57,067 nucleotides of DNA from Bradyrhizobium sp. NAS96.2 (GCF_001908235.1 NZ_LGHK01000152.1:1-57067), one strand, 5' to 3'; shown: positions 1 to 8,515, numbered from the stretch's first letter. Program-made: numbers and translations. The notes: generated by a model from the sequence alone, not told the origin.

Positions 1-674
1 CCAAAAGCGCTGCCGCCGAGAGCGCGGCCCCCGACGCGACGATGGCCGCCACGCCGCCAGTGCCGCCTCAGGAAGCCGTTGCGACGCCGAACGCCGAAGC
101 CGCAATGCCCGCTGCAACGCCGCCCGCCGAGGCTGCCGCAGCGGCAATCCCGCAGCCGAGCGAAGCCTGGCTCAAGGCCGAAGCCGCGCTGGCCGAAGCC
201 GAGGCTGCCGAACTTGCCCGCGTCTCCGACGAGGCCGCCGCCGACGCGCATGACGAAGCGGTGCTCGACCTGATCGCGATGGAGATGGGCGCGCCGGATC
301 CGATCGACGAAGAGACGATCGCCGAGGAAATGCGCGCTGCCGAAGAGCTGCGTGTCGCCGAGGCGATGGCCGCCGAGCCCGAAATGGATGCACCGGCCAC
401 TCAGCCCGAGCCGGCCCCGGCACCCGAGCCGAAGGCCGAGATCAAGGTTGAACCCGCACTGGTCGCTGCAGCGGCGGTTGCCGAAGCGCCTGCGGCCGTG
501 CCGCCGCCTCTCACGCCCACCGTTGAGCCTGCCCCTGCTCCTGCTGCAGAGGTCTCGCTCGGCTCTACCATCATCGCCAGCGGCCTCTTGAAAAAGCCGA
601 ACGTCGCCGCCAACGACCCGCTCGCGCCGATCCGCCGCATGAGCCAGGCCGAGAAGATGGCGTTCTTCTCGTAG
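1..674 (+). CDS. Ala/Pro/Glu-rich protein of unknown function (5' partial)
   Basis: The reading frame is already open at the window edge (first full codon at base 3), so only the C-terminal part, about 223 residues, is visible and the ATG at 42 need not be the start. Composition is extreme: long Ala runs, Pro-Ala-Glu stretches and many acidic residues, which suggests an extended, disordered region. The last 30 residues are less repetitive (PLAPIRRMSQAEKMAFFS) and look like a conserved tail. No catalytic motif, signal peptide or membrane segment is visible here. The antisense frames are also open, a side effect of the GC-rich repetitive composition. I do not recognise the family and the missing N-terminus could hold the real domain. 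Confidence 0.75.
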   Translation, partial: KSAAAESAAPDATMAATPPVPPQEAVATPNAEAAMPAATPPAEAAAAAIPQPSEAWLKAEAALAEAEAAELARVSDEAAADAHDEAVLDLIAMEMGAPDPIDEETIAEEMRAAEELRVAEAMAAEPEMDAPATQPEPAPAPEPKAEIKVEPALVAAAAVAEAPAAVPPPLTPTVEPAPAPAAEVSLGSTIIASGLLKKPNVAANDPLAPIRRMSQAEKMAFFS

Positions 675-725
675 GCGCGGACGTGTTCACGCGACGCGTT
701 CACCTCCGATTGACCTCCCACGCTC

Positions 726-741
726 CGTGACCCAGCTCACG
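726..741. promoter_or_regulatory. CRP/FNR-like dyad upstream of the caspase-fold gene
   Basis: The 16-mer CGTGACCCAGCTCACG is a perfect dyad with arms CGTGA and TCACG around 6 bases. Its centre lies about 80 nt before the ATG at 814. The shape matches the CRP-type operator TGTGA-N6-TCACA except at the outer positions. Three similar sites lie upstream of other genes in the window. The binding protein is unknown. Confidence 0.4.
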
Positions 742-813
742 TACCGCGCCCGCATTTACGCCTAGCCTCCCCGCGACCGGTCTCGCACCGGGATCAGCTT
801 TTGGGAGCGCGCG

Positions 814-2397
814 ATGGTCCGCCTGACATCCATGATGATATCGGCCGCATTGCTGGGCCTGTTCAGCCTCGGCACACCCAGCATAGCGCTTGCAGAGACC
901 GGCGCCGTCACCGTCGGCAATGCAGCGCAGACGCCGGCGCCATCCATCGACCAGGCCGCTTCGCCGGCGACATCAGCCGTAGCGACACCGGCGGCGCTCC
1001 GCGGTCCCGAGCAGCGCGTGGCACTCGTGATCGGCAATGCGAACTACGAGAATGCGCCAAAACTCGCTAATCCCGGCAATGACGCGCAGTCGATGGCCGA
1101 GCTGTTGAACGCGGCCGGCTTCGAGGTGATCTCCGCAACCGACCTCAGGCAGGGCAACATGATGAAGGTGTTGCGGGATTTCTCCGACAAGGTCGCGGCG
1201 CGGGGCCCAGGCACGGTCGCCATGATCTACTATGCCGGCCACGGCGTGCAGCTCGCCGGCGAGAACTATCTGATTCCGGTCGATGCGAAGATCGCGACGC
1301 CGTCCGATCTCGACGGCAATTCGGTGCGTCTCGTCGACGTGATGGGCACGCTCGAGAACATCCCGAGCCGGATGCGCATCGTGGTGCTCGATGCCTGCCG
1401 CAACAACCCGTTTCCCAGCGTCAACGACGCCGGCCGCGGCCTTGCCGTCGTCGACGCGCCGAACGGCTCGATCGTCGGCTATTCGACCGCGCCCGGCATG
1501 GAGGCGCAGGACGGCAACAACGGCCACAGCCCCTACACCAACGCCTTCCTGCGGCTGGCGCGCGAGCCCAATCTGCCGATCGAGCAGTTGTTCAAGCGCG
1601 TTCGCCTCGAGGTCAACTCGACGACCGACGGCCGGCAGACGCCGTGGGAAAGCTCGTCGCTGACCTCCGATTTCTATTTCTTCGGCGACACCGCTGTCGC
1701 GTCGGCGCGTGCGCCCGCGAACGCCCCTGTCGTGCAGATGGCATCGAACCTGCCGAACCGTTCGGTGCGCCAGGCCTATGATTTCGTGCTGTCGGAGGGC
1801 CGGCCGGAATACTACGAGGAGTTCATCCGGCTCTATCCGCGCGATCCGCTGTGCGACCGCATTCGCTTCCTGCTGACCAACTGGCTGCAGGTCGCGGCCT
1901 GGCACAAGGCGGTGCTTGCCAACACGCCGTTCGCCTACAAGACCTTCCACGACAATTTCGCCGGCGGCCCCTACGCGCAGCAGGCCTTGAAGCTGCAGGC
2001 CCAGCCGAAGGCGGTGCCGCTGATGCAATTCACGCGGCTGTCAAATCGTCAGGCCCTGCAGCCGATCAATGCGGGCCTGCAGGGCGCCGGCGGCAATGGC
2101 CAGATCGGCGGCGGCAGGATCGTCAACATGCCCGCGCCCGGAGCGAAGCCGGTCGGGATGCCGAACACGATCGGCAAAGGCAACATCGCGAGCCTTCCGG
2201 CTGCAAATGCCGGCAAGAACGCATCAAGCCCGATCATGAAAGACAGCGACCGACACCGCTTCCGCGCCGGGCGGCAGAGCATGCAAGTCGACCGGACGCG
2301 ATCAAGCGGTGGTGACCATGCAGCGTTCCGCTCAACTCCGTCCGGCTCGCATGTCGGCGGCATGGGCGGCGGCCATCACGGCGGCTTCAGGCACTGA
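814..2397 (+). CDS. Exported caspase-family (peptidase C14) protein
   Basis: A 527-residue protein with a clear N-terminal signal peptide (hydrophobic stretch about residues 7-26, ending ALAE), so it probably acts in the periplasm or outside. The caspase fold starts near residue 68 (RVALVIGNANYEN). The dyad is intact: His143 in YYAGHG and Cys195 in LDACRNNPF. This is the prokaryotic metacaspase-like p20 domain; such proteins usually cut after basic residues, but the substrate here is unknown. Residues 300-410 form a second region with a conserved look (RQAYDFVLSEGRPEYYEEFIRLYP). The tail is low complexity and ends in a Gly/His-rich segment (GGMGGGHHGGFRH). It stands alone, facing the convergent dehydratase gene across a terminator. 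Function beyond a cysteine peptidase is not inferable. Confidence 0.88.
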   Translation: MVRLTSMMISAALLGLFSLGTPSIALAETGAVTVGNAAQTPAPSIDQAASPATSAVATPAALRGPEQRVALVIGNANYENAPKLANPGNDAQSMAELLNAAGFEVISATDLRQGNMMKVLRDFSDKVAARGPGTVAMIYYAGHGVQLAGENYLIPVDAKIATPSDLDGNSVRLVDVMGTLENIPSRMRIVVLDACRNNPFPSVNDAGRGLAVVDAPNGSIVGYSTAPGMEAQDGNNGHSPYTNAFLRLAREPNLPIEQLFKRVRLEVNSTTDGRQTPWESSSLTSDFYFFGDTAVASARAPANAPVVQMASNLPNRSVRQAYDFVLSEGRPEYYEEFIRLYPRDPLCDRIRFLLTNWLQVAAWHKAVLANTPFAYKTFHDNFAGGPYAQQALKLQAQPKAVPLMQFTRLSNRQALQPINAGLQGAGGNGQIGGGRIVNMPAPGAKPVGMPNTIGKGNIASLPAANAGKNASSPIMKDSDRHRFRAGRQSMQVDRTRSSGGDHAAFRSTPSGSHVGGMGGGHHGGFRH

Positions 2398-2419
2398 TCG
2401 GCCACGCCGGACAACGAAA

Positions 2420-2459
2420 CGGGGGCAGAGCGACCACCGCCCTGCCCCCGCTGCTTTTC
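2420..2459. terminator. Bidirectional hairpin terminator
   Basis: Stem CGGGGGCAG (2420-2428) pairs with CTGCCCCCG (2442-2450), followed by a short T run on the plus strand (CTGCTTTT). It lies between the convergent caspase-fold and threonine dehydratase genes, so it can serve both. Confidence 0.65.
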
Positions 2460-2472
2460 AAAAACGCCGATC

Positions 2473-3462
2473 TCAGGCGACGAGCTTCGCGAACAGGTCG
2501 GCGTCGACATTGCCGCCCGAGAGCACGATGACGACGTTCTTGTCCCTGGCGTCGATCCGCCCCGCAAGCAGTGCGGCGAGCCCGATGGCGCCACCGGGTT
2601 CGACCACGAGCTTCAGCTCGCGATAGGCAAAAGCAACGGCCGCACCAACCTCGTCGTCGGAAGCGCTGACACCGTTCGCGAGCAGCTTGCTGTTGATCGC
2701 AAAGGTGAGCTCGCCCGGCATCATCGCCATCAGCGCATCGCAGATGGTGCGCGGCGCAACCGCATGCGCCTCGCGATGGCCGACCTTGAGCGACAAAGCG
2801 TGATCGTCATAGCCCGCGGGCTCGGCAACGATCACCTGGGCCTGCGGATATTTCGCCTTAACCGCGGTGGCAACGCCCGCGATCAGTCCGCCGCCCGAAG
2901 CCGGCGCGACCACGATATCAGGCGTCAGCCCGAGCGCGGCCATGTCCTCGGCGATCTCGCGGCCGGCGGTGCCCTGGCCCGCGATCACGAGCGGATCGTC
3001 ATAGGGAGGCACCAGGGTCGCGCCACGCTTGCTGGCGATGCCGCTCGCAATCGCCGCGCGGTCGTCGCGATCGCGATCGTAGAGCACGACTTCGGCGCCG
3101 TACGACTTGGTCCGCTCGCGCTTGGTGAGCGGCGAGTCCGCAGGCATCACGATGGTCGCCTGCATGTTGAGGATCCTGGCCGCCGCGGCGACGCCCTGGG
3201 CGTGGTTGCCCGAGGAGAACGCGACGACGCCGCCGCTCCGCTTGTCCTGCGGGATCGAGGCGAGCTTGTTGAAGGCGCCGCGGAACTTGAACGATCCGGT
3301 CCGCTGCAGCATTTCGGGCTTGAGGAAGACCCGGCTGCCGACGCGTTCGTTGAGAACGGGAAAGGTCAGGAGCGGCGTGCGCACCGCGAACGGCGCGACC
3401 ACCCTTGCGGCGGCATCGATGTCCGCGGCAGCGACGGGTGGATTTAAAACGGTGTCCGTCAT
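2473..3462 (-). CDS. Short-form threonine/serine dehydratase (PLP-dependent)
   Basis: A 329-residue fold-type II PLP enzyme of the threonine ammonia-lyase family, deaminating Thr (to 2-oxobutanoate) and/or Ser (to pyruvate). Lys59 in TGSFKFRGA should form the Schiff base; SSGNHAQG is the phosphate/substrate loop and ASGGGLIAG the glycine-rich PLP phosphate site. It ends soon after SGGNVDADLF and lacks the C-terminal ACT-like domain of biosynthetic IlvA, so it resembles catabolic TdcB-type enzymes and is unlikely to be inhibited by isoleucine through that domain. An in-frame ATG 12 codons upstream exists, but MTDTVLNPP at 3462 fits the family length better. A serine racemase or hydroxyaspartate role cannot be excluded from sequence alone. 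Confidence 0.88.
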   Translation of the reverse strand: MTDTVLNPPVAAADIDAAARVVAPFAVRTPLLTFPVLNERVGSRVFLKPEMLQRTGSFKFRGAFNKLASIPQDKRSGGVVAFSSGNHAQGVAAAARILNMQATIVMPADSPLTKRERTKSYGAEVVLYDRDRDDRAAIASGIASKRGATLVPPYDDPLVIAGQGTAGREIAEDMAALGLTPDIVVAPASGGGLIAGVATAVKAKYPQAQVIVAEPAGYDDHALSLKVGHREAHAVAPRTICDALMAMMPGELTFAINSKLLANGVSASDDEVGAAVAFAYRELKLVVEPGGAIGLAALLAGRIDARDKNVVIVLSGGNVDADLFAKLVA

Positions 3463-3518
3463 CCGCAATTTGTATCGCGGCGGGCCACAGCCCGGCAAGA
3501 CGCTTTAGCGTGACTTGT

Positions 3519-4610
3519 CTAGCGTGAGGTGGGGTGTGTGGCCGGCAGGGCTGCAAAATGGTGCTCTTCGGCACCGAATTCGATCGCCTCCCCCTCGCCA
3601 TCGGGCGCAGCCGGACGGACGTTCATGCAGCGCTCGATGAACACCCTGGCCGACGCCTGCCAGGTGTGGAGCGCGGCAAAATCGACACAGGCCTGACGTG
3701 GGATGCTGAGCGCCTCCAGGCAGGCATGCCGCAGATCATCGTCGAGCACGCCGACCGGTGCCGCGCCGATCACGTCGCGGGGTCCGGTGACCGGAAAAGC
3801 GGCGACCGGCAGGCCGCTCGCCAATGCCTCGAGCAGCACCAAACCGAACGTATCGGTGCGGCTGGGGAAAACGAACACATCGGCCGCGGCATAAATCTCA
3901 GCCAGTTCTTCCCCATGGCGGGCGCCGAGGAAGACGGCTTCGGGATATTTCCGCTCCAGCGCCGCCCGCGCCGGGCCGTCGCCGACCACGACCTTGGTGC
4001 CGGGCAGATCGAGATCGAGGAATGCCTCGAGATTCTTTTCCACCGCCACCCGGCCGACGCTGAGATAGACCGGCTGCGGCAGGCAGAGGTCGACATCGCG
4101 CGGATGGAACAGCGCGGTATCGACGCCGCGCGACCACAGCACCACGTTGCGAAAACCGCGCTGACGCAGTTCGGCGGCCAGCGCCGGGGTTGCCGCCATC
4201 ACCGCCCGGCTCGGCTTGTGGAACCAGCGCAGCGCGCGCCACACCCAGGCTTCCGGAACCGGCGTCCGGGCCGAGACATATTCGGGGAAGCGGGTGTGGA
4301 AGCTCGTCGTGAACGGCAGGCCACGCTTGCGGCAATAGCGGCGAACCGAAAGCCCGATCGGGCCTTCGGTCGCAATATGGATGCTGTCGGGCTTGGCCGC
4401 TTCGATCAGGCTCGCGACCTTGGCCCGGTACGGCAACGCCAGCCGGAGGTCGCGATAGCTCGGCATCGCGAAGGTGCGGAACTCGTCCGGCGTCAGGAAG
4501 CTGACCTCGACGCCGAGCGAGTTTGCCGCCTGTGCCATCATGGTCAGCGTGCGGACAACCCCGTTGACCTGGGGATGCCACGCATCGGTCGCGACCAGGA
4601 TATGCGTCAT
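3519..4610 (-). CDS. GT4 family glycosyltransferase (mannosyltransferase-like)
   Basis: A 363-residue GT-B glycosyltransferase. The N-terminus MTHILVATDAWHPQVNGVVRTL is the acceptor domain with the usual NGV loop; the C-terminal donor domain has SVGRVAVEKN, VGDGPAR and FVFPSRTDTFGLVLLEALASG, the GT4 nucleotide-sugar binding Glu motif. The resemblance is to GDP-mannose-dependent alpha-mannosyltransferases, but donor and acceptor are not proven. Its ATG overlaps the stop of the upstream phosphoesterase gene by 4 bp, so the pair is translationally coupled. The partner suggests a membrane glycolipid or lipid-linked acceptor. No membrane segment is seen; it is probably cytosolic or peripheral. Confidence 0.85.
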   Translation of the reverse strand: MTHILVATDAWHPQVNGVVRTLTMMAQAANSLGVEVSFLTPDEFRTFAMPSYRDLRLALPYRAKVASLIEAAKPDSIHIATEGPIGLSVRRYCRKRGLPFTTSFHTRFPEYVSARTPVPEAWVWRALRWFHKPSRAVMAATPALAAELRQRGFRNVVLWSRGVDTALFHPRDVDLCLPQPVYLSVGRVAVEKNLEAFLDLDLPGTKVVVGDGPARAALERKYPEAVFLGARHGEELAEIYAAADVFVFPSRTDTFGLVLLEALASGLPVAAFPVTGPRDVIGAAPVGVLDDDLRHACLEALSIPRQACVDFAALHTWQASARVFIERCMNVRPAAPDGEGEAIEFGAEEHHFAALPATHPTSR

Positions 4611-5419
4611 GCAGCGCGTGCCGTCACTCGCGGAACTGGCGCGATCCGGCGCACCGGGTCGGTCCAGGTGATGATTTCAAAATGGCCGTCCTCATGCTCG
4701 GCGAGCGCGGTGCAGCTCTCCACCCAGTCGCCGCAATTCATGTAGCGGATGCCGTGCTCGTCATGAATCGTCGCGTAGTGGATGTGGCCGCAGATCACGC
4801 CGTCGCAGCCGTGACGCCGCGCCTCGCCCGCAAGCGTCGCCTCGAACGCGCCGATATAGTTCACCGCCTTCTTGACCTTCAGCTTGGCCCATTGCGACAG
4901 CGACCAGTAGGGAACGCCGAACATCTTGCGGAAGAAGTTGACGAAGCGATTCATCTGGATCGCGAAGTCGTAGGCCTTGTCGCCGAGATGGGCGAGCCAG
5001 CGCGCGTTCTGCACGACGAGATCGAAGATGTCGCCGTGGATGATGAGGTAGCGCTTGCCGTCGGCGCCGGTGTGGACCGTGTTCTCCACCACATCGATGC
5101 CGCCGAAATGCGTGCCGTAATATTTGCGCAGGAACTCGTCGTGGTTGCCCGGGACGTAGATCACCTTGGCGCCCTTGCGCGCCTTGCGCAGCATCTTCTG
5201 CACGAAATCGTTGTGAGTCTGCGGCCAGTACCAGTTCGACTTCAGCGCCCAGCCGTCGACGATATCACCAACGAGGTAGATCGTGTCGGCATCGTGAGAG
5301 CGGAGGAAGTCCAGCAGGCGGTCGGCTTGCGAACCGCGGGCTCCGAGATGGACATCGGAGATAAACAAAGTGCGAAAGCGCCGCTCGGGGCTTTCTTCAC
5401 TCAAGGAGTCACTTCCCAT
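4607..5419 (-). CDS. LpxH-like metallophosphoesterase (UDP-2,3-diacylglucosamine diphosphatase family)
   Basis: A 270-residue calcineurin-like phosphoesterase of the COG2908 / LpxH group. All metal motifs are present: SDVHLG, VGDIVDGW, PGNHDE, HGD and CGHIHYA, giving a dinuclear metal site. LpxH cleaves UDP-2,3-diacylglucosamine to lipid X. Alphaproteobacteria generally use the unrelated LpxI for that step, so this copy may act on another lipid-linked or nucleotide pyrophosphate. The coupled glycosyltransferase downstream supports a glycolipid role. The longer reading frame starts 21 codons earlier, but MGSDSLSEE at 5419 is preferred because the conserved domain begins about 15 residues after it. 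Confidence 0.82.
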   Translation of the reverse strand: MGSDSLSEESPERRFRTLFISDVHLGARGSQADRLLDFLRSHDADTIYLVGDIVDGWALKSNWYWPQTHNDFVQKMLRKARKGAKVIYVPGNHDEFLRKYYGTHFGGIDVVENTVHTGADGKRYLIIHGDIFDLVVQNARWLAHLGDKAYDFAIQMNRFVNFFRKMFGVPYWSLSQWAKLKVKKAVNYIGAFEATLAGEARRHGCDGVICGHIHYATIHDEHGIRYMNCGDWVESCTALAEHEDGHFEIITWTDPVRRIAPVPRVTARAA

Positions 5420-5629
5420 GCCTGTGCACCTAACAGATTCCTGTGACAAGGCGATGACGATCCCCGCGACCTGAGGCTCCACAAAAAGTTAACGAGAATC
5501 AGCAGCGCGCCCCTGCCCTGCGGATAACAGCCGCATGCGACAATCTGGCGACATCGGCGCTCGCCGCTGTGAGGAACAGGCGTGGTGTTGCTGCATATCG
5601 CAGTGGAACAACGCGCACGTGACGAATGC

Positions 5630-5697
5630 GTAGCCCGGATGAAGCGCAGCGTAATCCAGGGTCCTTCCCGGATTTCGCTTCGCTACATCCGGGCTAC
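5630..5697. repeat. Palindromic intergenic repeat (REP-like)
   Basis: Left end GTAGCCCGGAT (5630-5640) pairs with right end ATCCGGGCTAC (5687-5697), with further imperfect pairing inside (GAAGCGCAGC against GCTTCGCTAC). It resembles the short dispersed palindromes of rhizobial genomes. It lies in the 299-nt gap between the phosphoesterase start and the thiD stop; nothing else is evident in that gap. Confidence 0.7.
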
Positions 5698-5718
5698 GAG
5701 GCTACGGGCTACACGGCT

Positions 5719-6516
5719 TCAATAGTACTTGTGGAAGTGATGCACCGGTCCGTGGCCGCGACCGACGGCGAAGCGATCGGCGGCGGCGATCGCATCAGAG
5801 ATCCAGGCCTTGGCGTTGCGCACGGCGGTCTCCATGCTCTCACCCTTCGCGAGTCCCGCCGCGATCGCCGACGACAGCGAGCAGCCGGTGCCGTGGGTGT
5901 TTGATGTCGCGATGCGCGGCGCCGCGAGCGCGATGCTGCGCGCGCCTTCGATCAGATAGTCGATGCTCTCGGCGCCGTGGCCGTGACCGCCCTTCACCAG
6001 CACCGCGCGACAGCCCATCGCCAGCAATCGCCTGCCTTGCCGCTCGACGTCGGCCTCGCTCGCGGCGACCGGCTCGTTCAGCAGCGCCGCCGCTTCCGGC
6101 AGGTTCGGGGTGATCAGCGAGGCCAGTGGAAACAGTTTTGCCTTCAGCGCATCGACCGCCTCGGCGGCAAGCAGCCGATCGCCCGAGGTTGCGACCATCA
6201 CCGGATCGAGCACGATGTGGCGCGGCGCCCAGCGCTTCAGCCCTTCGGCGATCGCCACGATGGTCTCGGCCTGCGCCACCATGCCGATCTTCACCGCGCC
6301 GACGTCGAGATCAGAGAACACCGCATCGATCTGGGCCGTGACGAAAGACGCCGGCACCGGATGGATGCCGCTGACCCCCGTGGTGTTCTGCGCGGTCAGC
6401 GCCGTGATCGCCGAGGCGCCATAGACCCCGAGCGCGGCAAAGCTCTTGAGGTCGGCCTGGATGCCCGCCCCGCCCGAGGAATCCGAGCCGGCAATGGTGA
6501 GCGCGACCGGCGTCAT
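5719..6516 (-). CDS. thiD: Hydroxymethylpyrimidine/phosphomethylpyrimidine kinase
   Basis: A 265-residue ribokinase-fold kinase that phosphorylates HMP and HMP-P to HMP-PP for thiamine synthesis. Diagnostic segments: ALTIAGSDSSGGAGIQADLK at the N-terminus, VLDPVMVATSGDRLL, TPNLPEAAALL, VLVKGGHG and the anion-hole motif NTHGTGCSLSSAIAAGLA. Length fits ThiD. The start at 6516 is chosen because the fold begins at once (MTPVALTIAG); the longer frame adds a low-quality 32-residue extension. No other thiamine gene is adjacent and no thiamine riboswitch was recognised upstream, so salvage use is possible. Cytosolic. Confidence 0.95.
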   Translation of the reverse strand: MTPVALTIAGSDSSGGAGIQADLKSFAALGVYGASAITALTAQNTTGVSGIHPVPASFVTAQIDAVFSDLDVGAVKIGMVAQAETIVAIAEGLKRWAPRHIVLDPVMVATSGDRLLAAEAVDALKAKLFPLASLITPNLPEAAALLNEPVAASEADVERQGRRLLAMGCRAVLVKGGHGHGAESIDYLIEGARSIALAAPRIATSNTHGTGCSLSSAIAAGLAKGESMETAVRNAKAWISDAIAAADRFAVGRGHGPVHHFHKYY

Positions 6517-6663
6517 CTTGCGGCACCGGTGGTTGGTTGGAATGAGACCATCACGAATGAGACCATCGTCTGTCCTTGCGCCTGTCCTAGCCCGGCCGCC
6601 CATCGGCAGCAAGTTCGCCTGACTTTACCGCGAGTTGGCGTTCCCTTGCCCCTTCTTGTCCCC

Positions 6664-6694
6664 TTGCCTTGGCCGCCCGTTTTTGGCCTATAGT
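6664..6694 (+). promoter_or_regulatory. Possible sigma-70 promoter of the AsnC-domain gene
   Basis: TTGCCT (6664-6669) and TATAGT (6689-6694) are separated by 19 bp, a little long. The -10-like element lies 27 nt before the ATG at 6721. Read by eye only. Confidence 0.35.
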
Positions 6695-6720
6695 CGCGGA
6701 AATCCCCGGAGACGACTTTG

Positions 6721-6966
6721 ATGGTTCCTTTCTTCGTCCAGATCAAATGCAAGCTCGGCCAGTCCTACACCGTCGCCAACGCGCTGGCGGAAGCCGAGAT
6801 TGCGTCCGAGATCTATTCCACCGCGGGCAATTACGATCTCCTGGTCAAGTTCTACGTCGACCACGACACCGACATTGGCCATTTCATCAACGAGAAGGTT
6901 CAGGTGATCCCGGGCATCCAGGACACCCTAACCATCATCACCTTCAAGGCGTTCGGCGCGAAGTAG
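6721..6966 (+). CDS. Stand-alone Lrp/AsnC ligand-binding (RAM) domain protein
   Basis: An 81-residue protein consisting only of the beta-alpha-beta-beta-alpha-beta effector domain of Lrp/AsnC regulators (VPFFVQIKCKLGQ; STAGNYDLLVKFYVDHDTDIGHFI; IPGIQDTLTIITFKAF). The N-terminal DNA-binding helix-turn-helix is absent, as in the known small Lrp-like proteins. The GNYD segment matches the ligand pocket region of the family. It could assemble with full-length Lrp proteins or bind amino acids alone; neither is shown here. The TTG just before the ATG is not needed as a start. The gene is monocistronic: thiD diverges upstream, and a repeat and the TetR gene lie downstream. Confidence 0.88.
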   Translation: MVPFFVQIKCKLGQSYTVANALAEAEIASEIYSTAGNYDLLVKFYVDHDTDIGHFINEKVQVIPGIQDTLTIITFKAFGAK

Positions 6967-7011
6967 CGCATCGATCTTCGTACATGCCCGATTGGCGAGG
7001 CGCGCGCCGCT

Positions 7012-7110
7012 AAAGCGCGATGAGATCAGGTTGGATCATCATCGCGCTTTGGATTCTTGTCCAAGCATGATCTTTTCGGAAAACCGCTTCGCACTTTTCC
7101 GGATCATACT
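7012..7110. repeat. Dispersed palindromic element, copy 1 (with extra hairpin)
   Basis: A hairpin pairs AAAGCGCGATGA (7012-7023) with TCATCGCGCTTT (7039-7050). It is followed by an element running from GCATGATC (7065) to GGATCAT (7107) with interior GAAAACCGCTTCGCAC. The second part is the same element, in opposite orientation, as 38002-38050, and is related to 15171-15219. The right edge abuts the stop codon of the TetR gene (complement at 7111-7113). Confidence 0.75.
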
Positions 7111-7716
7111 CTAGGCGGACGGCGCCGCGTCGATCAGCGCCTTCAGGAACGTGACGACGATCCGGCCGCTGCGGCTCACTTCGCCGGCCCTCGACAGTAG
7201 CGCCATGCCGCGGCCCAATGCGATGAAGCCGGTGGCGATCTCCACGGGATCGGCCGGCGGCTGTTTGCCAAGCAACTCGAACAGCCGCGTCACCAGCACG
7301 CCCAGGGCCCGGCGGTGCTTGCGGTTGAGTTCGTTATAGCCTTGCGCGAAAGTCGGGCTGCGCAGCGCCTGCAATTGCAGCTCGATCGCCAGCACGGCGA
7401 ACCCCGGATCCGAATTGGCGGTGGCGGCCCATTTTTCGAGGCCGGCCATCAGTTTCGCCGGCTCGCCCGATGCCTGCCCCAATACGCCTTCGATTTTTGC
7501 ACGCTCCTCGGATTGGTGCTGTTGCACCAGTTCCAGGAGGATCGCCTCCTTGTCGGGAAAATTCGAATAGAACGCGCCCTGCGAAAATCCGGCGGCGTCG
7601 GCGATGTCGCGCACCGAGGCCTGCGCAAACCCCTTCTTGATGATCTCCTCGCGCGCCGCCTCGATCAGGAGGCTCTTCGTACGGGCCTGACTTTCCTCGC
7701 GATTTAGCCTGGGCAA
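7111..7716 (-). CDS. TetR family transcriptional regulator
   Basis: A 201-residue TetR/AcrR repressor. The N-terminal HTH is clear: IEAAREEIIKKGFAQASVRDIADAAGFSQGAFYSNFPDKEAILLEL (about residues 17-63), followed by an all-helical ligand-binding domain ending SRSGRIVVTFLKALIDAA. It diverges from the membrane-protein/DoxX pair at 7841, and the 124-bp gap has a dyad at 7756-7798 that could be its operator, so autorepression plus control of the neighbours is the likely arrangement. The effector is unknown. The stop codon abuts a palindromic repeat. Confidence 0.9.
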   Translation of the reverse strand: MPRLNREESQARTKSLLIEAAREEIIKKGFAQASVRDIADAAGFSQGAFYSNFPDKEAILLELVQQHQSEERAKIEGVLGQASGEPAKLMAGLEKWAATANSDPGFAVLAIELQLQALRSPTFAQGYNELNRKHRRALGVLVTRLFELLGKQPPADPVEIATGFIALGRGMALLSRAGEVSRSGRIVVTFLKALIDAAPSA

Positions 7717-7755
7717 CGGATCGGACTCCCGGATCTACAAAAATCATTTGCTTTT

Positions 7756-7798
7756 CAGATACCGAATGATATCTATTTCAGATAGCAGTCGGTATCTG
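7756..7798. promoter_or_regulatory. Candidate TetR operator
   Basis: CAGATACCGA (7756-7765) is repeated inverted as TCGGTATCTG (7789-7798), with AT-rich ATGATATCTATTTCAGATAG between them containing further GATATC/AGATAG half-sites. It lies between the divergent TetR and membrane-protein genes, 39 and 42 nt from their starts, where repression of both is possible. Confidence 0.55.
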
Positions 7799-7840
7799 TA
7801 AATCAGCGCGTCGGACGAACGCGCGGGGAGCAGCTATATC

Positions 7841-8515
7841 ATGCAGAGCAGTCCAATGGACCGTACGCTCGCTATTCTGGCGACGCTCGCGGCGGCGACC
7901 GTCGGCGCCATGGTGATCGGGATCCTCACCACCAAGGGTTCGCAGGACTTCTTCCAGACCGCCCGCTCCGTCGAAGCTTATGGCGCGCATCTGGGGACCC
8001 CCCTCGTGCCGTTCGGTCTGCGGCTCAACCTCGGGCTCGATAATCTCTTCATGATCTTCTACGGCGCATTTTTCACCGTGCTGGCCGCCCGGCTGCGCAC
8101 CATGATGGACCCCTATCTGCTGGGCATTGCGCTGGCCGCCATGATGCTCACGGTCGTCCTCGATTGCGTCGAGAACCACCACATCATGACCATGGTGCAT
8201 GCGATCCAGAACGGATTGCCGCTGTCGCCGGCCGACGGGGAGCTGCAGATGATCGCCTCCCAGGTCAAGTTTCACGCCAGCTATCTCGCAGCCCTGCTGT
8301 TCTCGTTCGGCTTCCTGCAGTTCGGCAGGCTCGGCAGGACCATCGCGGTGGTGCTGTGGTGCTACATCCCGTTCGGGGTCCTGATTTCGGTTACGCCGGT
8401 GGAGCAGGCGAAGGCGCTGGTCCTGGGACGGACGATCTTCTTCGTCTTTGCCTTCATCCTGTCCGCCGTCCTGTTCGCTTCACAGGCCAGAAGCCACGCG
8501 CGGAACCGTCAATAA
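7841..8515 (+). CDS. Polytopic membrane protein of unknown function
   Basis: A 224-residue protein with about six hydrophobic segments: near residues 8-28, 66-82, 88-106, 137-155, 161-180 and 190-212. Between segments it has short loops, including DCVENHHIMTMVHA, which puts several His and acidic residues close to the membrane. I do not recognise a family. It begins 42 nt after the TetR operator dyad and is followed 20 nt later by a DoxX-like gene with a good ribosome site (CCGGAGGG), so the two are very likely co-transcribed and controlled by the TetR gene. A role in stress or small-molecule handling would be a guess. Confidence 0.8.
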   Translation: MQSSPMDRTLAILATLAAATVGAMVIGILTTKGSQDFFQTARSVEAYGAHLGTPLVPFGLRLNLGLDNLFMIFYGAFFTVLAARLRTMMDPYLLGIALAAMMLTVVLDCVENHHIMTMVHAIQNGLPLSPADGELQMIASQVKFHASYLAALLFSFGFLQFGRLGRTIAVVLWCYIPFGVLISVTPVEQAKALVLGRTIFFVFAFILSAVLFASQARSHARNRQ

